Notes under the pieces: model-generated | Database searches by the model: none | The model's input: the letters and a program-made list of their open reading frames with translations, nothing else | Told to the model about the DNA's origin: nothing | Translations under genes and position numbers: made by a program | Shown here: one piece after another, positions 1 through 5,635 of the stretch | How positions within the stretch are numbered: position 1 is the first letter of the stretch | How the letters are laid out: every line of letters starts with the position of its first letter | Assembly: GCA_948687865.1 (NCBI GenBank) | Contig: CAPQQE010000041.1 | Span: 1,685-9,910 of the forward strand | Length of the DNA stretch: 8,226 bases | Direction: 5' to 3' | Source: an uncultured Bacilli bacterium | GTDB lineage: Bacteria; Bacillota_I; Bacilli_A; RF39; UBA660

Positions 1-1115
1 TAGGTAAAACAGATAGAATAAAAACTCTTTATCCTGATTTAATTTATATAAAGTTAACTAATAATATGTTTCCTGAGAAGGTAGTAGGATCTATAAATTT
101 ACAAACTGGTGAAAATATTCCTCCTGATTATGCCAAACAAGCACTTATGGCTTGTGCTACTCTAGAAGAGAAAAAATTAGTTCAGGAAAACATACAGAAT
201 ATTTATGATTTAGCAGATACAATATATGAAAGAAGTAAAAATACCTCTAAAAAAATTGTGTTACTTTTAGATGAACTTTTAAATGTAAAACCTGCGATTC
301 AATCTTTAGTTTATACATTAGTACTAAATAGAATAGTAGAAACTGGTGGTGGATTAAAATTACCTGATAATGTAGTAATAGTTGCAACTGGAAACCAAAA
401 AAAATATTCTAGTGTAGCTGAAGATTTAGCAGAACCTCTAGAAAAAAGATTTGATCATATTTTAGATATGATGCCAAAAGTTTCAGAATGGATGAGTGAA
501 TATGCTATTCCTAATAAAATCCATCCAGCTGTAATTGGTTATATATTTTCAAAGTATCGTGAAAATGGTAGTAGTGATGAAATATCTAAAATGGGATACT
601 TTTATGAAGAACCTGAAGTTGGAGAAAAAGAAATTGATAGATATGGATGCCGTGGTAGAACCAATGATCCAAGAGGTTGGGTATCAATTTCTAATACATT
701 ATATGCCTTTGAAAAAGACTTAAATGATGGTAAATTTATTGGAAAAAATGTAGAGGATATTCTTCTAAGGTCACTTACATCTAAGCTTAGAAATATTTGG
801 GCCTCTGAATTTTATAATTTTTATAATGTGCCAACTCTTTCTGTAGATGATGTTGTTAATAATAATTATAGTGATGATGACTTACCAACAAATAGTAACG
901 AACGTTTTGCATTTGTTACGTCACTTCTTTTAGCAGATGAAAATGAGGTTTCTATCTGCAGAAAATTTATAAGAAAGCATTGTGATCCTGAATATTTAAA
1001 ACTTTATGATATGTGTTGGATAGCAAATGATGAAAATAAAATGGAGAAGATTGCAGAACTAGAAGAAATGGATTTACAAGAAGAATCTTTAGAAGAAGAG
1101 GTAAAAAAATTATGA
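1..1115 (+). CDS. MoxR-type AAA+ ATPase, 5'-truncated
   Basis: The reading frame is open from the left edge and begins inside the Walker A motif (GKT, codons from position 3), so the ATG at 66 is internal and the true start lies upstream. Counting from codon 3 as residue 1, the visible part is about 370 residues. Seen: Walker B IVLLLDE (D90, E91), sensor 1 ATGN (N131), an arginine-finger segment EPLEKRFD (R149), and a sensor-2-like DPRGW (R224), followed by an acidic, Glu-rich tail. This order is typical of MoxR/dynein-related (AAA_5) ATPases, which form ring-shaped, ATP-driven remodelling machines and usually work with a VWA-domain partner. Such a partner is encoded two genes downstream (1510-2841). 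The stop overlaps the next start as ATGA, pointing to translational coupling. The substrate is unknown. Family assignment is firm; cellular role is inferred. Confidence 0.88.
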   Translation, partial: GKTDRIKTLYPDLIYIKLTNNMFPEKVVGSINLQTGENIPPDYAKQALMACATLEEKKLVQENIQNIYDLADTIYERSKNTSKKIVLLLDELLNVKPAIQSLVYTLVLNRIVETGGGLKLPDNVVIVATGNQKKYSSVAEDLAEPLEKRFDHILDMMPKVSEWMSEYAIPNKIHPAVIGYIFSKYRENGSSDEISKMGYFYEEPEVGEKEIDRYGCRGRTNDPRGWVSISNTLYAFEKDLNDGKFIGKNVEDILLRSLTSKLRNIWASEFYNFYNVPTLSVDDVVNNNYSDDDLPTNSNERFAFVTSLLLADENEVSICRKFIRKHCDPEYLKLYDMCWIANDENKMEKIAELEEMDLQEESLEEEVKKL

Positions 1116-1501
1116 ATATAGATTTAATAGAAATTGAAAAATATAATGATTTAACAGCAATTGTTATATTAGATGAATATATTGATAAGTTAGGCAAAGT
1201 ACTTATAATGGATGCTAATATTTCTGATGAATATTTATTTAAAGGTTCCTTTGGTAATCCTATTTTTAAAAGGCAACTTGATGAACTATCAAAAAACAAT
1301 GATTTTGTGTATTTTGTAATAAAGAAAATAGATGAAATAGATTATGATCTTCAAAATAGATATATTGGACTTGTAAAAGATAGAGAATTTTTAGGATATA
1401 ATTTGCCTAGTAATGTAAAAATTGTTTTCACAATATGTAGTGATGAAAATATTAAAAAAATATCTAAGGATCTTTATCATTTTTGCACAGTTGTATTTTG
1501 A
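1112..1501 (+). CDS. Degenerate mini-AAA+ protein (no Walker A), operon partner
   Basis: This 129-residue protein starts in an ATGA overlap with the ATPase gene; a GAGGT ribosome site lies at 1098-1102. I recognise no named family. Read beside the upstream ATPase, however, it follows the same order of elements: a strand then N36 and G45-S46 (ATPase: N then G-S), D74-E75 at the Walker B place, a Q81...LVKDRE helix (ATPase: IQ...LVLNRI), then LPSNVKIVFT (ATPase: LPDNVVIVAT), and finally a KISKDLYHF segment where the ATPase has the arginine finger. The nucleotide-handling residues are gone: there is no GKT, sensor-1 Asn is replaced within ICSD, the finger Arg is absent, and there is no lid domain. 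It is probably a non-catalytic AAA+ paralogue, perhaps a structural or regulatory ring subunit. The coding frame is intact with normal base composition, so decay seems less likely. The homology is inferred by eye. Confidence 0.72.
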   Translation: MNIDLIEIEKYNDLTAIVILDEYIDKLGKVLIMDANISDEYLFKGSFGNPIFKRQLDELSKNNDFVYFVIKKIDEIDYDLQNRYIGLVKDREFLGYNLPSNVKIVFTICSDENIKKISKDLYHFCTVVF

Positions 1502-1509
1502 GGTAAATT

Positions 1510-2841
1510 ATGGATAAGTATGAAAAATTAATGCTTGAAAGCAAAAGATTATTAATATATAAATATCCTAAATTTGCAAGTGAACTTGCAAGTGCTAATA
1601 TTAGTTTTAGAAGAGATTTAAAATATAAAACAGCAGCAACTGATGGAAAAGATATATATTTTGATCCAGAGTATTTTGAAAGTTTAACTGAAGATGATAG
1701 ATTATTCTTAATTGCACATGAACTTATGCATATTAAATTTAATCATGTATATAGACAAGAAGATAAAAATGGTAATAAAAGGGATCCTGATGTTTGGAAT
1801 GAAGCAACAGATGCAATAATAAATGCAAATCTTCAAAGAGATGGATTCAAAATTAAAGAAGGATATGTTAATAGACCAGAGGCTCTAAGGTATAGTGCAG
1901 AAGCGTTTTACGAAAAATTACTTAAAGAAAAACAAAATCAAAATAATAATAAAGATAATAATAATGAGGCAAGCGGAAATAAAAATGGTAATAATCATAT
2001 AGGTGATGATCATAGTTTATGGGAAGAAGCATTTGAAAAAAGGAAAAAGGGAGAATCAAGTAATCAGGCTAATGATAATTTTAAAGAAAAACAAAAATAT
2101 CAGGAAATAGACGAATCAAAAGAATTTGAAGAAAATAGAAAAGAAAGAAGAAAAAGAGCAGAAGAAATATTAAAACATAAAAGAGAAGAATTATTAAAAA
2201 ATAAAAATAATAATATGAATTCAAATGAAATAAATCTAGGTAATGTAGGAGATGAAAATAATTCTATAGACTGGGAATTATTAGTTAGAAGAGAAATAGA
2301 AAAAGAAGAAATAGTATGGAGTAAAAGAAGATCTATTAAAGAAAATAATTACGCATATAGACTTGAAGAAAATGATATAGAAGATGAAGCACAGACAGAA
2401 GTTATGATTGATGTATCAGGATCTGTAAGTATAAATATGGTTAGAGCTTTCCTAAGGATGTTAAAACCATTACTTAAAAGTTCAAAACTTAAAGTTGGAT
2501 GCTTTAATGAGAAATTCTGGGGAATGGTAGAAATTAAGTCTATTAATGATATAGATAATTTTATTATTCCAGAGGGTGCTAGAGGGCACTCTAAATGGAC
2601 TGAAGATTGGGATTTAGCTGTTAGATCTTTTACTAAAAAAAGAGAAATTAATAAAATTGTTTTTACTGATGGAATACCTGGCCCTGGGGTAATGCCTAAA
2701 GAAGACTTAAAAAATGAAAATATAATTTGGATAGTATATGGTAATAAAAATTTTAAACCTTGCTGTGGCAAAGTTATTCTTATAAGTAAAGAACAACTTA
2801 AAATTATGCAAAATGATGAAGTAGGACGTAAATATACATAA
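1510..2841 (+). CDS. Predicted metallopeptidase with VWA domain (DUF2201-like)
   Basis: This 443-residue protein starts 8 bases after the previous stop, with GAGGT at 1500-1504 overlapping that stop. The N-terminal part (about 1-135) carries a zinc-metallopeptidase motif, HELMH (H70, E71, H74), with H79 as a possible third ligand and a conserved-looking WNEATD segment at 96-101. Residues about 136-250 are a charged, Asn/Lys/Glu-rich linker with low-complexity runs, probably disordered or helical. The C-terminal part (about 290-430) is a VWA-like domain with the MIDAS signature DVSGS (D301, S303, S305), a candidate T364, and FTDG (D387). HExxH plus VWA is the architecture of the putative-metallopeptidase/DUF2201 family, commonly encoded next to MoxR ATPases, as here. 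No signal peptide or membrane segment is seen, so it is probably cytoplasmic. Peptidase activity and targets are unproven for the family. A terminator follows directly. Confidence 0.85.
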   Translation: MDKYEKLMLESKRLLIYKYPKFASELASANISFRRDLKYKTAATDGKDIYFDPEYFESLTEDDRLFLIAHELMHIKFNHVYRQEDKNGNKRDPDVWNEATDAIINANLQRDGFKIKEGYVNRPEALRYSAEAFYEKLLKEKQNQNNNKDNNNEASGNKNGNNHIGDDHSLWEEAFEKRKKGESSNQANDNFKEKQKYQEIDESKEFEENRKERRKRAEEILKHKREELLKNKNNNMNSNEINLGNVGDENNSIDWELLVRREIEKEEIVWSKRRSIKENNYAYRLEENDIEDEAQTEVMIDVSGSVSINMVRAFLRMLKPLLKSSKLKVGCFNEKFWGMVEIKSINDIDNFIIPEGARGHSKWTEDWDLAVRSFTKKREINKIVFTDGIPGPGVMPKEDLKNENIIWIVYGNKNFKPCCGKVILISKEQLKIMQNDEVGRKYT

Positions 2842-2868
2842 ATAAGTTAAGAAATTAGCTTATTTTTT
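2840..2868 (+). terminator. Intrinsic terminator of the MoxR/VWA operon
   Basis: AATAAGTTA (2841-2849) pairs with TAGCTTATT (2856-2864) through nine pairs, one of them G-U. The loop is six bases and a run of six T follows (2863-2868). The stem begins on the last base of the metallopeptidase stop codon, so it closes the operon immediately. The stem is AT-rich, but the position and T tract fit well. Confidence 0.7.
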
Positions 2869-2926
2869 CATTTATATGATGAAATTGAATATTATATTTA
2901 TGTAGGCTAAAAAGTTGTAAAAATAA

Positions 2927-2955
2927 TTGACAAGTATTTTAAAATATGTTATAGT
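2927..2955 (+). promoter_or_regulatory. Near-consensus SigA promoter for the 79-aa gene
   Basis: TTGACA (2927-2932) is a perfect -35 box. A 17-base spacer separates it from TATAGT (2950-2955), one mismatch from TATAAT. Transcription should start near 2962, leaving a leader of about 25 bases before the ATG at 2988. It is the best promoter match in the window, so the small gene is probably strongly expressed in vegetative cells. Confidence 0.85.
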
Positions 2956-2973
2956 TGATATCGTTGCCGAAAA

Positions 2974-2980
2974 AAGGAGG
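2974..2980 (+). promoter_or_regulatory. Ribosome binding site that decides the start at 2988
   Basis: AAGGAGG, a full Shine-Dalgarno match, sits seven bases before the ATG at 2988. An in-frame TTG at 2955 would lengthen the protein by 11 residues, but it overlaps the -10 box and lies upstream of the likely transcript start, so it can be excluded. Confidence 0.9.
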
Positions 2981-2987
2981 TATAATT

Positions 2988-3227
2988 ATGGAAGTAAATA
3001 ATAGTAGTAAAAATAAATATTTTGATGATTATAGTGCATCAAGAGGTCCTTCTTATAACACAAGAAGATATAATTATGAAATGGGGATTCGTGATAACGG
3101 TCAAGACACTAATAAAATATTGAATAATATTAAACAACAACAAGAATTATATAAAATGAAAGCAAATGCAATTTATTCTAAATATAAAAAAACTAATGAA
3201 GAACCAATAGTCAATACATACGCATAG
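2988..3227 (+). CDS. Small hydrophilic protein of unknown function
   Basis: The 79-residue product is not recognised. It is rich in Asn, Tyr, Lys and Ser, has no Cys, and shows no signal peptide or membrane segment. The first half (SSKNKYFDDYSASRGPSYN, then an Arg/Tyr-rich stretch) looks disordered. Residues about 41-66, including KILNNIKQQQELYKMKAN, look like one amphipathic helix. It is not an alpha/beta-type small acid-soluble spore protein, since the conserved motifs of that family are absent. The gene stands alone between its own near-consensus promoter and a terminator whose left arm lies in its last codons. That self-contained, strongly driven layout supports a real gene despite its size. 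The role is unknown; an RNA-binding, structural or regulatory peptide are all possible. Confidence 0.75.
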   Translation: MEVNNSSKNKYFDDYSASRGPSYNTRRYNYEMGIRDNGQDTNKILNNIKQQQELYKMKANAIYSKYKKTNEEPIVNTYA

Positions 3228-3242
3228 TACTATTGACTTTTT
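3209..3242 (+). terminator. Terminator of the 79-aa gene, overlapping its 3' end
   Basis: AGTCAATA (3209-3216), inside the last codons, pairs perfectly with TATTGACT (3231-3238). A 14-base loop holds the TAG stop, and five T follow (3238-3242). The large loop makes it less compact than usual. Its right arm also supplies the -35 box of the next promoter. Confidence 0.65.
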
Positions 3243-3261
3243 AATTTAAAAGTGTTAGTAT
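3233..3261 (+). promoter_or_regulatory. Probable SigA promoter for the rel leader
   Basis: TTGACT (3233-3238, five of six consensus) is followed after 17 bases by TAGTAT (3256-3261, four of six), preceded by an extended -10 TG at 3253-3254. Transcription would start near 3268 and give a leader of roughly 120 bases before the rel start. The -35 box is embedded in the upstream terminator's right arm. Confidence 0.5.
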
Positions 3262-3290
3262 TATTTAAATTCATTTAGGAGATGGTGTTT

Positions 3291-3350
3291 ATGATTAATT
3301 TTAAAAAGATATATATTAGTTATAAACACGCTATAAAAACGGTATATTAG
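3291..3350 (+). CDS. 19-aa putative leader peptide upstream of rel
   Basis: A short ORF encodes MINFKKIYISYKHAIKTVY, with AGGAG at 3277-3281 and nine bases before its ATG. It lies between the rel promoter and the rel terminator hairpin. Its start codon lies in the left arm of the first hairpin, its last codons form the left arm of the terminator, and its stop lies in the terminator loop. A ribosome reaching the stop would therefore block the terminator stem. This placement, more than the peptide itself, suggests a regulatory leader. Lys, Ile and Tyr are frequent, but that is expected in AT-rich DNA and does not identify an amino-acid signal. The ORF could be a chance one. Confidence 0.45.
   Translation: MINFKKIYISYKHAIKTVY
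3321..3341 (+). repeat. Tandem near-identical decamers in the rel leader
   Basis: TATAAACACG (3321-3330) and TATAAAAACG (3332-3341) differ at one base and are one base apart. Copy one is the 3' arm of the first leader hairpin; copy two is the 5' arm of the terminator. They therefore compete for the same partner strand at 3285-3292. Confidence 0.6.
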
Positions 3351-3370
3351 TTAAATAATGCCGTTTTTAT
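3333..3370 (+). terminator. Intrinsic terminator between leader ORF and rel
   Basis: ATAAAAACGG (3333-3342) pairs perfectly with CCGTTTTTAT (3361-3370). The stem extends inward by three pairs, one a G-U, giving 13. The loop is about 12 bases. The T run at 3364-3368, continuing as TTTAATTT, completes the signal. It lies only 19 bases before the rel start, so it must be at least partly read through for rel to be expressed from upstream promoters. Confidence 0.7.
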
Positions 3371-3389
3371 TTAATTTGGAGGTGGTATC

Positions 3390-4790
3390 ATGGTAGAAGA
3401 ATTAGCTAATTTGTTATTTAAAAAAGTTGCTGAATATAATATTGAAGGATTATCCGATGTAAAAAGAGCATATATTATGGCAAAAGATGCGCATAATGGT
3501 GTAACAAGAAATAGTGGAGAACCTTATATAATTCATCCACTTAATGTTGCTTTAATATTAGCTGATCTTAAAGTTGATACAGACACTATATGTGCTGCTC
3601 TTCTTCATGATACTGTAGAAGATACTAAAATTACAGTTCCTAATATTAGAAATACGTTTGGTGAAGATGTTGCTAATTTAGTAGATGGTGTAACAAAGAT
3701 AACGGGTCTTGATTTAACAAAAGAAGATAAAAGATATGCAAATCTTAGAAAAATACTCATATATGCAAAAAAAGATATAAGAGTAATTATAATAAAACTA
3801 GCTGATAACTTGCATAATATTCGTACTTTACAATATCTAAAAAAAGAAAAACAAAAAGAAAATGCTATGGAAACTATGCAAATATATGCTCTTCTTGCAC
3901 TTAGAATTGGTGCATATAGAATAATGCATGAACTACAAGATTTAGCTTTTTCATATATAAATAATGAACAATTTAAAGAATATGAAAGTATATATAATGC
4001 ACTACGTTATGAAAATACTCCTATATTAGAGGAAATGAAACAAAATATTGAAGATAAGTTAAATAATAATTCTATTTCTTCTAATATAAAAATTAGATTT
4101 AAAAATATTTATGGAATATATGATAGAGTAGTAAATGGTGGAAAGAAATTAACTGATATACATGATTTATATGTATTAAAAATAATGGTAAAAGAAGTAG
4201 ATGATTGTTATAAATCTCTTAGATATATACATGAATTATATCATCCAGATCCACAAAATAATAAGTTCAAGGATTATATATGTAATCCAAAAGTGAATTT
4301 ATATCAGTCTATTCATATAAACGTACGTGGGCCAAAGGGACTTCTGGTTCAAACACAAGTTAGAACAGATGATATGGATATGATTGCATCTTTTGGATTA
4401 GCAGCTTCATGGTACTTAAATGGTGAAGGAGCAAGAGAAGTAATGCAACAAAAAATCAAAGATAGTAAATTTTCTGATATAGTTGAATTTATTGAAAAAT
4501 CATCTAAAAATAATGAAGAATTTGCAAAAACTACAAATAGAGAATTATTAGGTAAGCACATATATGTAAGTACAATAGAAGGAAAAACCATAGAATTACC
4601 TATAGGAGCTACTGTTAAGGATTTTGCGTATAAAGTACATAGTAGTGATTGGGAAAATTATAAAATTGCTATTGTAAATAGTCAATTAGTAGATTATGAT
4701 TATAAGTTAAATTCTGGTGATTTTGTAAACGTCGAAAAAATTAAAGAAAAAGAAGATATTAAAAAACCTCCTGTACTTAGAAATTGTTAG
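3390..4790 (+). CDS. Short RelA/SpoT-family protein: HD hydrolase, altered synthetase, TGS
   Basis: This 466-residue protein starts at ATG 3390, seven bases after GGAGG (3378-3382). Domains: HD hydrolase (about 15-150), synthetase (about 225-343), TGS (about 390-450). The usual helical, zinc-finger and ACT domains are missing; family members are normally about 730 residues. Hydrolase residues are present: R40, H49, H73-D74, E77-D78, D139 and N143, within motifs such as SGEPYIIHP and LLHDTVEDT. In the synthetase domain D259 (IHDL), KFKD (292-295, the RFKD-type motif of bifunctional enzymes) and YQSIH (305-309) remain. However, the catalytic Glu of the EVQIRT motif is Gln321 (QTQVRT) in an ungapped stretch, and the VRI Arg is Lys264. 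The likely role is degradation of (p)ppGpp in the cytoplasm, with synthesis weak or lost. It was probably once a bifunctional Rel. It ends one base from the convergent sigK gene. Confidence 0.88.
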   Translation: MVEELANLLFKKVAEYNIEGLSDVKRAYIMAKDAHNGVTRNSGEPYIIHPLNVALILADLKVDTDTICAALLHDTVEDTKITVPNIRNTFGEDVANLVDGVTKITGLDLTKEDKRYANLRKILIYAKKDIRVIIIKLADNLHNIRTLQYLKKEKQKENAMETMQIYALLALRIGAYRIMHELQDLAFSYINNEQFKEYESIYNALRYENTPILEEMKQNIEDKLNNNSISSNIKIRFKNIYGIYDRVVNGGKKLTDIHDLYVLKIMVKEVDDCYKSLRYIHELYHPDPQNNKFKDYICNPKVNLYQSIHINVRGPKGLLVQTQVRTDDMDMIASFGLAASWYLNGEGAREVMQQKIKDSKFSDIVEFIEKSSKNNEEFAKTTNRELLGKHIYVSTIEGKTIELPIGATVKDFAYKVHSSDWENYKIAIVNSQLVDYDYKLNSGDFVNVEKIKEKEDIKKPPVLRNC

Positions 4791-4791
4791 T

Positions 4792-5496
4792 TTATTTAGT
4801 ATACTGATTATTACGAATAAATTCTCTTAAGAGCTTAGTCAAAGCTCTTTTTTCTATTCTAGAAACATAACTTCTAGATATTCCTAGTTCTTTAGCAATT
4901 TCTTTTTGTGTTAATTCATCAGTATTATTAAGACCATATCTTTTATATATAATAGTTTTTTCTCTATCTGATAAAACGTTTATATATTTAGATAATAATT
5001 TTATATTATTTTGTACATGAATATCTTCTATAAAATCAGGTTTTGGTGTTTTTAATATTTCCATAAATGTTATTTCATTACCATCTTTATCAAAACCTAT
5101 TGATTCATCAATACTAATATTTTTACTATTTTTTTTATCACTTCTAAAATACATAAGTATTTCATTATCTATACATCTTGCACAGTAAGTAGCAAGTTTA
5201 GTACCATGTTTATGTGAAAAAGTATCAATTCCTTTTATTAATCCAATAATACCAATACTTATTAAATCATCAGTATCATTTCTAGATTGTTCATATTTTT
5301 TAACTACATGCGCAACCAATCTTAGATTATGTTCAATTAATTTATTTCTAGCATCCTTATCATTATTATCTAAATATAATTTTAGATATTTTTCCTCTTC
5401 TTCATTTGTTAATGGATCTGGAAATATGTTATTAGAATAACTACCAGTAAAGCAAAACATACCTTTTAAAACAGCACTTAAAATACTTAAAAACAA
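4792..5496 (-). CDS. sigK: Pro-sigma-K, late mother-cell sporulation sigma factor
   Basis: The 234-residue protein is a sigma-70 family member resembling sigma-K throughout. Region 2 (about 53-121) contains LIEHNLRLVAHVVKKYE, DLISIGIIGLIKGID and GTKLATYCARCIDNEILM. Region 4 (about 165-228) carries the helix-turn-helix IAKELGISRSYVSRIEKRAL. The N-terminus is a hydrophobic leader ending at S19-Y20 just before SNNIFPDPL, matching the pro-sequence that SpoIVFB removes from Bacillus pro-sigma-K (known for the family). The start is TTG (5496-5494) with AGGAAG eight bases or fewer upstream; the in-frame ATG at residue 13 would destroy the pro-sequence. The gene is continuous, with no skin-type element splitting it. 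It should direct late mother-cell transcription (coat, cortex and lysis genes). Sigma-E is the close relative to exclude, but the extended identity and pro-sequence junction favour sigma-K. Confidence 0.88.
   Translation of the reverse strand: MFLSILSAVLKGMFCFTGSYSNNIFPDPLTNEEEEKYLKLYLDNNDKDARNKLIEHNLRLVAHVVKKYEQSRNDTDDLISIGIIGLIKGIDTFSHKHGTKLATYCARCIDNEILMYFRSDKKNSKNISIDESIGFDKDGNEITFMEILKTPKPDFIEDIHVQNNIKLLSKYINVLSDREKTIIYKRYGLNNTDELTQKEIAKELGISRSYVSRIEKRALTKLLREFIRNNQYTK
4829..4853 (+). terminator. rel terminator embedded in the sigK coding region
   Basis: AAGAGCTT (4829-4836) and AAGCTCTT (4842-4849) form a perfect eight-pair stem with a five-base loop, followed by a T run through 4853. 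It acts on the plus strand, 39 bases after the rel stop. On the minus strand the same bases encode part of KRALTKLL at the end of sigma-K region 4. Confidence 0.8.
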
Positions 5497-5503
5497 AATA
5501 TCA

Positions 5504-5509
5504 CTTCCT
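5504..5509 (-). promoter_or_regulatory. Ribosome binding site supporting the TTG start of sigK
   Basis: On the minus strand AGGAAG lies seven bases before TTG (5496-5494). An in-frame stop (TAA, 5514-5512) lies just upstream, so no longer start exists. No comparable site precedes the internal ATG at residue 13. Confidence 0.75.
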
Positions 5510-5514
5510 AATTA

Positions 5515-5542
5515 AGTATATGAGTTTTAAAATATAATATTT
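5515..5542 (-). promoter_or_regulatory. Possible SigE-type promoter of sigK
   Basis: On the minus strand AAATATT (5542-5536) and CATATACT (5522-5515) are separated by 13 bases. They resemble the -35 and -10 boxes of mother-cell sigma-E promoters, which drive sigK in Bacillus. Against this, the DNA here is nearly all A and T, and the predicted transcript would start almost on the Shine-Dalgarno site. This is a weak call. Confidence 0.25.
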
Positions 5543-5578
5543 TTATATTACTATAATTTTATATATAACTTTCTTTAT

Positions 5579-5607
5579 TTGATTTATTAATTTATATATT
5601 GTATAAT
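5579..5607 (+). promoter_or_regulatory. Probable SigA promoter of smc
   Basis: TTGATT (5579-5584), then 17 bases, then a perfect TATAAT (5602-5607). Transcription would start near 5614, leaving about 20 bases including AGGAAG (5622-5627) before the ATG at 5636. Apart from this and the weak sigK promoter, the divergent sigK-smc gap (5497-5635) shows only very AT-rich sequence. Confidence 0.65.
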
Positions 5608-5635
5608 GTTAAGGGTAGAGTAGGAAGTTGATAGT

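Larger units (their letters stand above)
3285..3370 (+). promoter_or_regulatory. Candidate transcription attenuator upstream of rel
   Basis: Two hairpins lie in tandem. The first pairs 3285-3299 with 3315-3329 (15 pairs, two of them G-U, the outer eight perfect: GTGTTTAT with ATAAACAC) and buries the ATG of a 19-codon leader ORF. The second is a terminator at 3333-3370. The 5' strand GTGTTTAT can instead pair, with one mismatch, with ATAAAAAC (3333-3340), the left arm of the terminator. The two folds exclude each other, as in terminator/antiterminator switches. The signal (translation of the leader, a protein, or nothing) cannot be told from sequence. Confidence 0.5.

Noticed and set aside
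535..723. 62-codon plus-strand ORF inside the MoxR ATPase gene
   Set aside because: Out-of-frame shadow of a well-supported coding region, with no ribosome site or recognisable domain.
967..1299. Minus-strand ORF across the first two genes
   Set aside because: Antisense shadow rich in Ser/Leu/Ile, as expected opposite Lys/Glu/Asp-rich coding DNA; the sense frames carry the AAA+ motifs.
1924..2260. Asn/Lys-rich low-complexity stretch in the metallopeptidase gene as a possible repeat element
   Set aside because: No unit repeats in register; it reads as an ordinary flexible linker in an AT-rich genome.
2349..2771. 140-codon minus-strand ORF inside the VWA domain
   Set aside because: It lies opposite the MIDAS-containing frame; its hydrophobic look comes from complementing acidic and basic codons.
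2866..2884. Small inverted repeat TTTCAT/ATGAAA after the operon terminator
   Set aside because: Only six AT-rich pairs overlapping the terminator T run; expected by chance at this base composition.
2955..2987. In-frame TTG at 2955 as an earlier start of the 79-aa gene
   Set aside because: It overlaps the -10 box, lies before the likely transcript start and has no ribosome site; the ATG at 2988 has a full one.
4349..4591. Minus-strand ORF inside the rel gene
   Set aside because: Shadow of the synthetase/TGS coding frame; no start signals.
4740..4791. A minus-strand terminator for sigK downstream of its stop
   Set aside because: There is a T run on the minus strand near 4763-4768, but I found no convincing hairpin before it.
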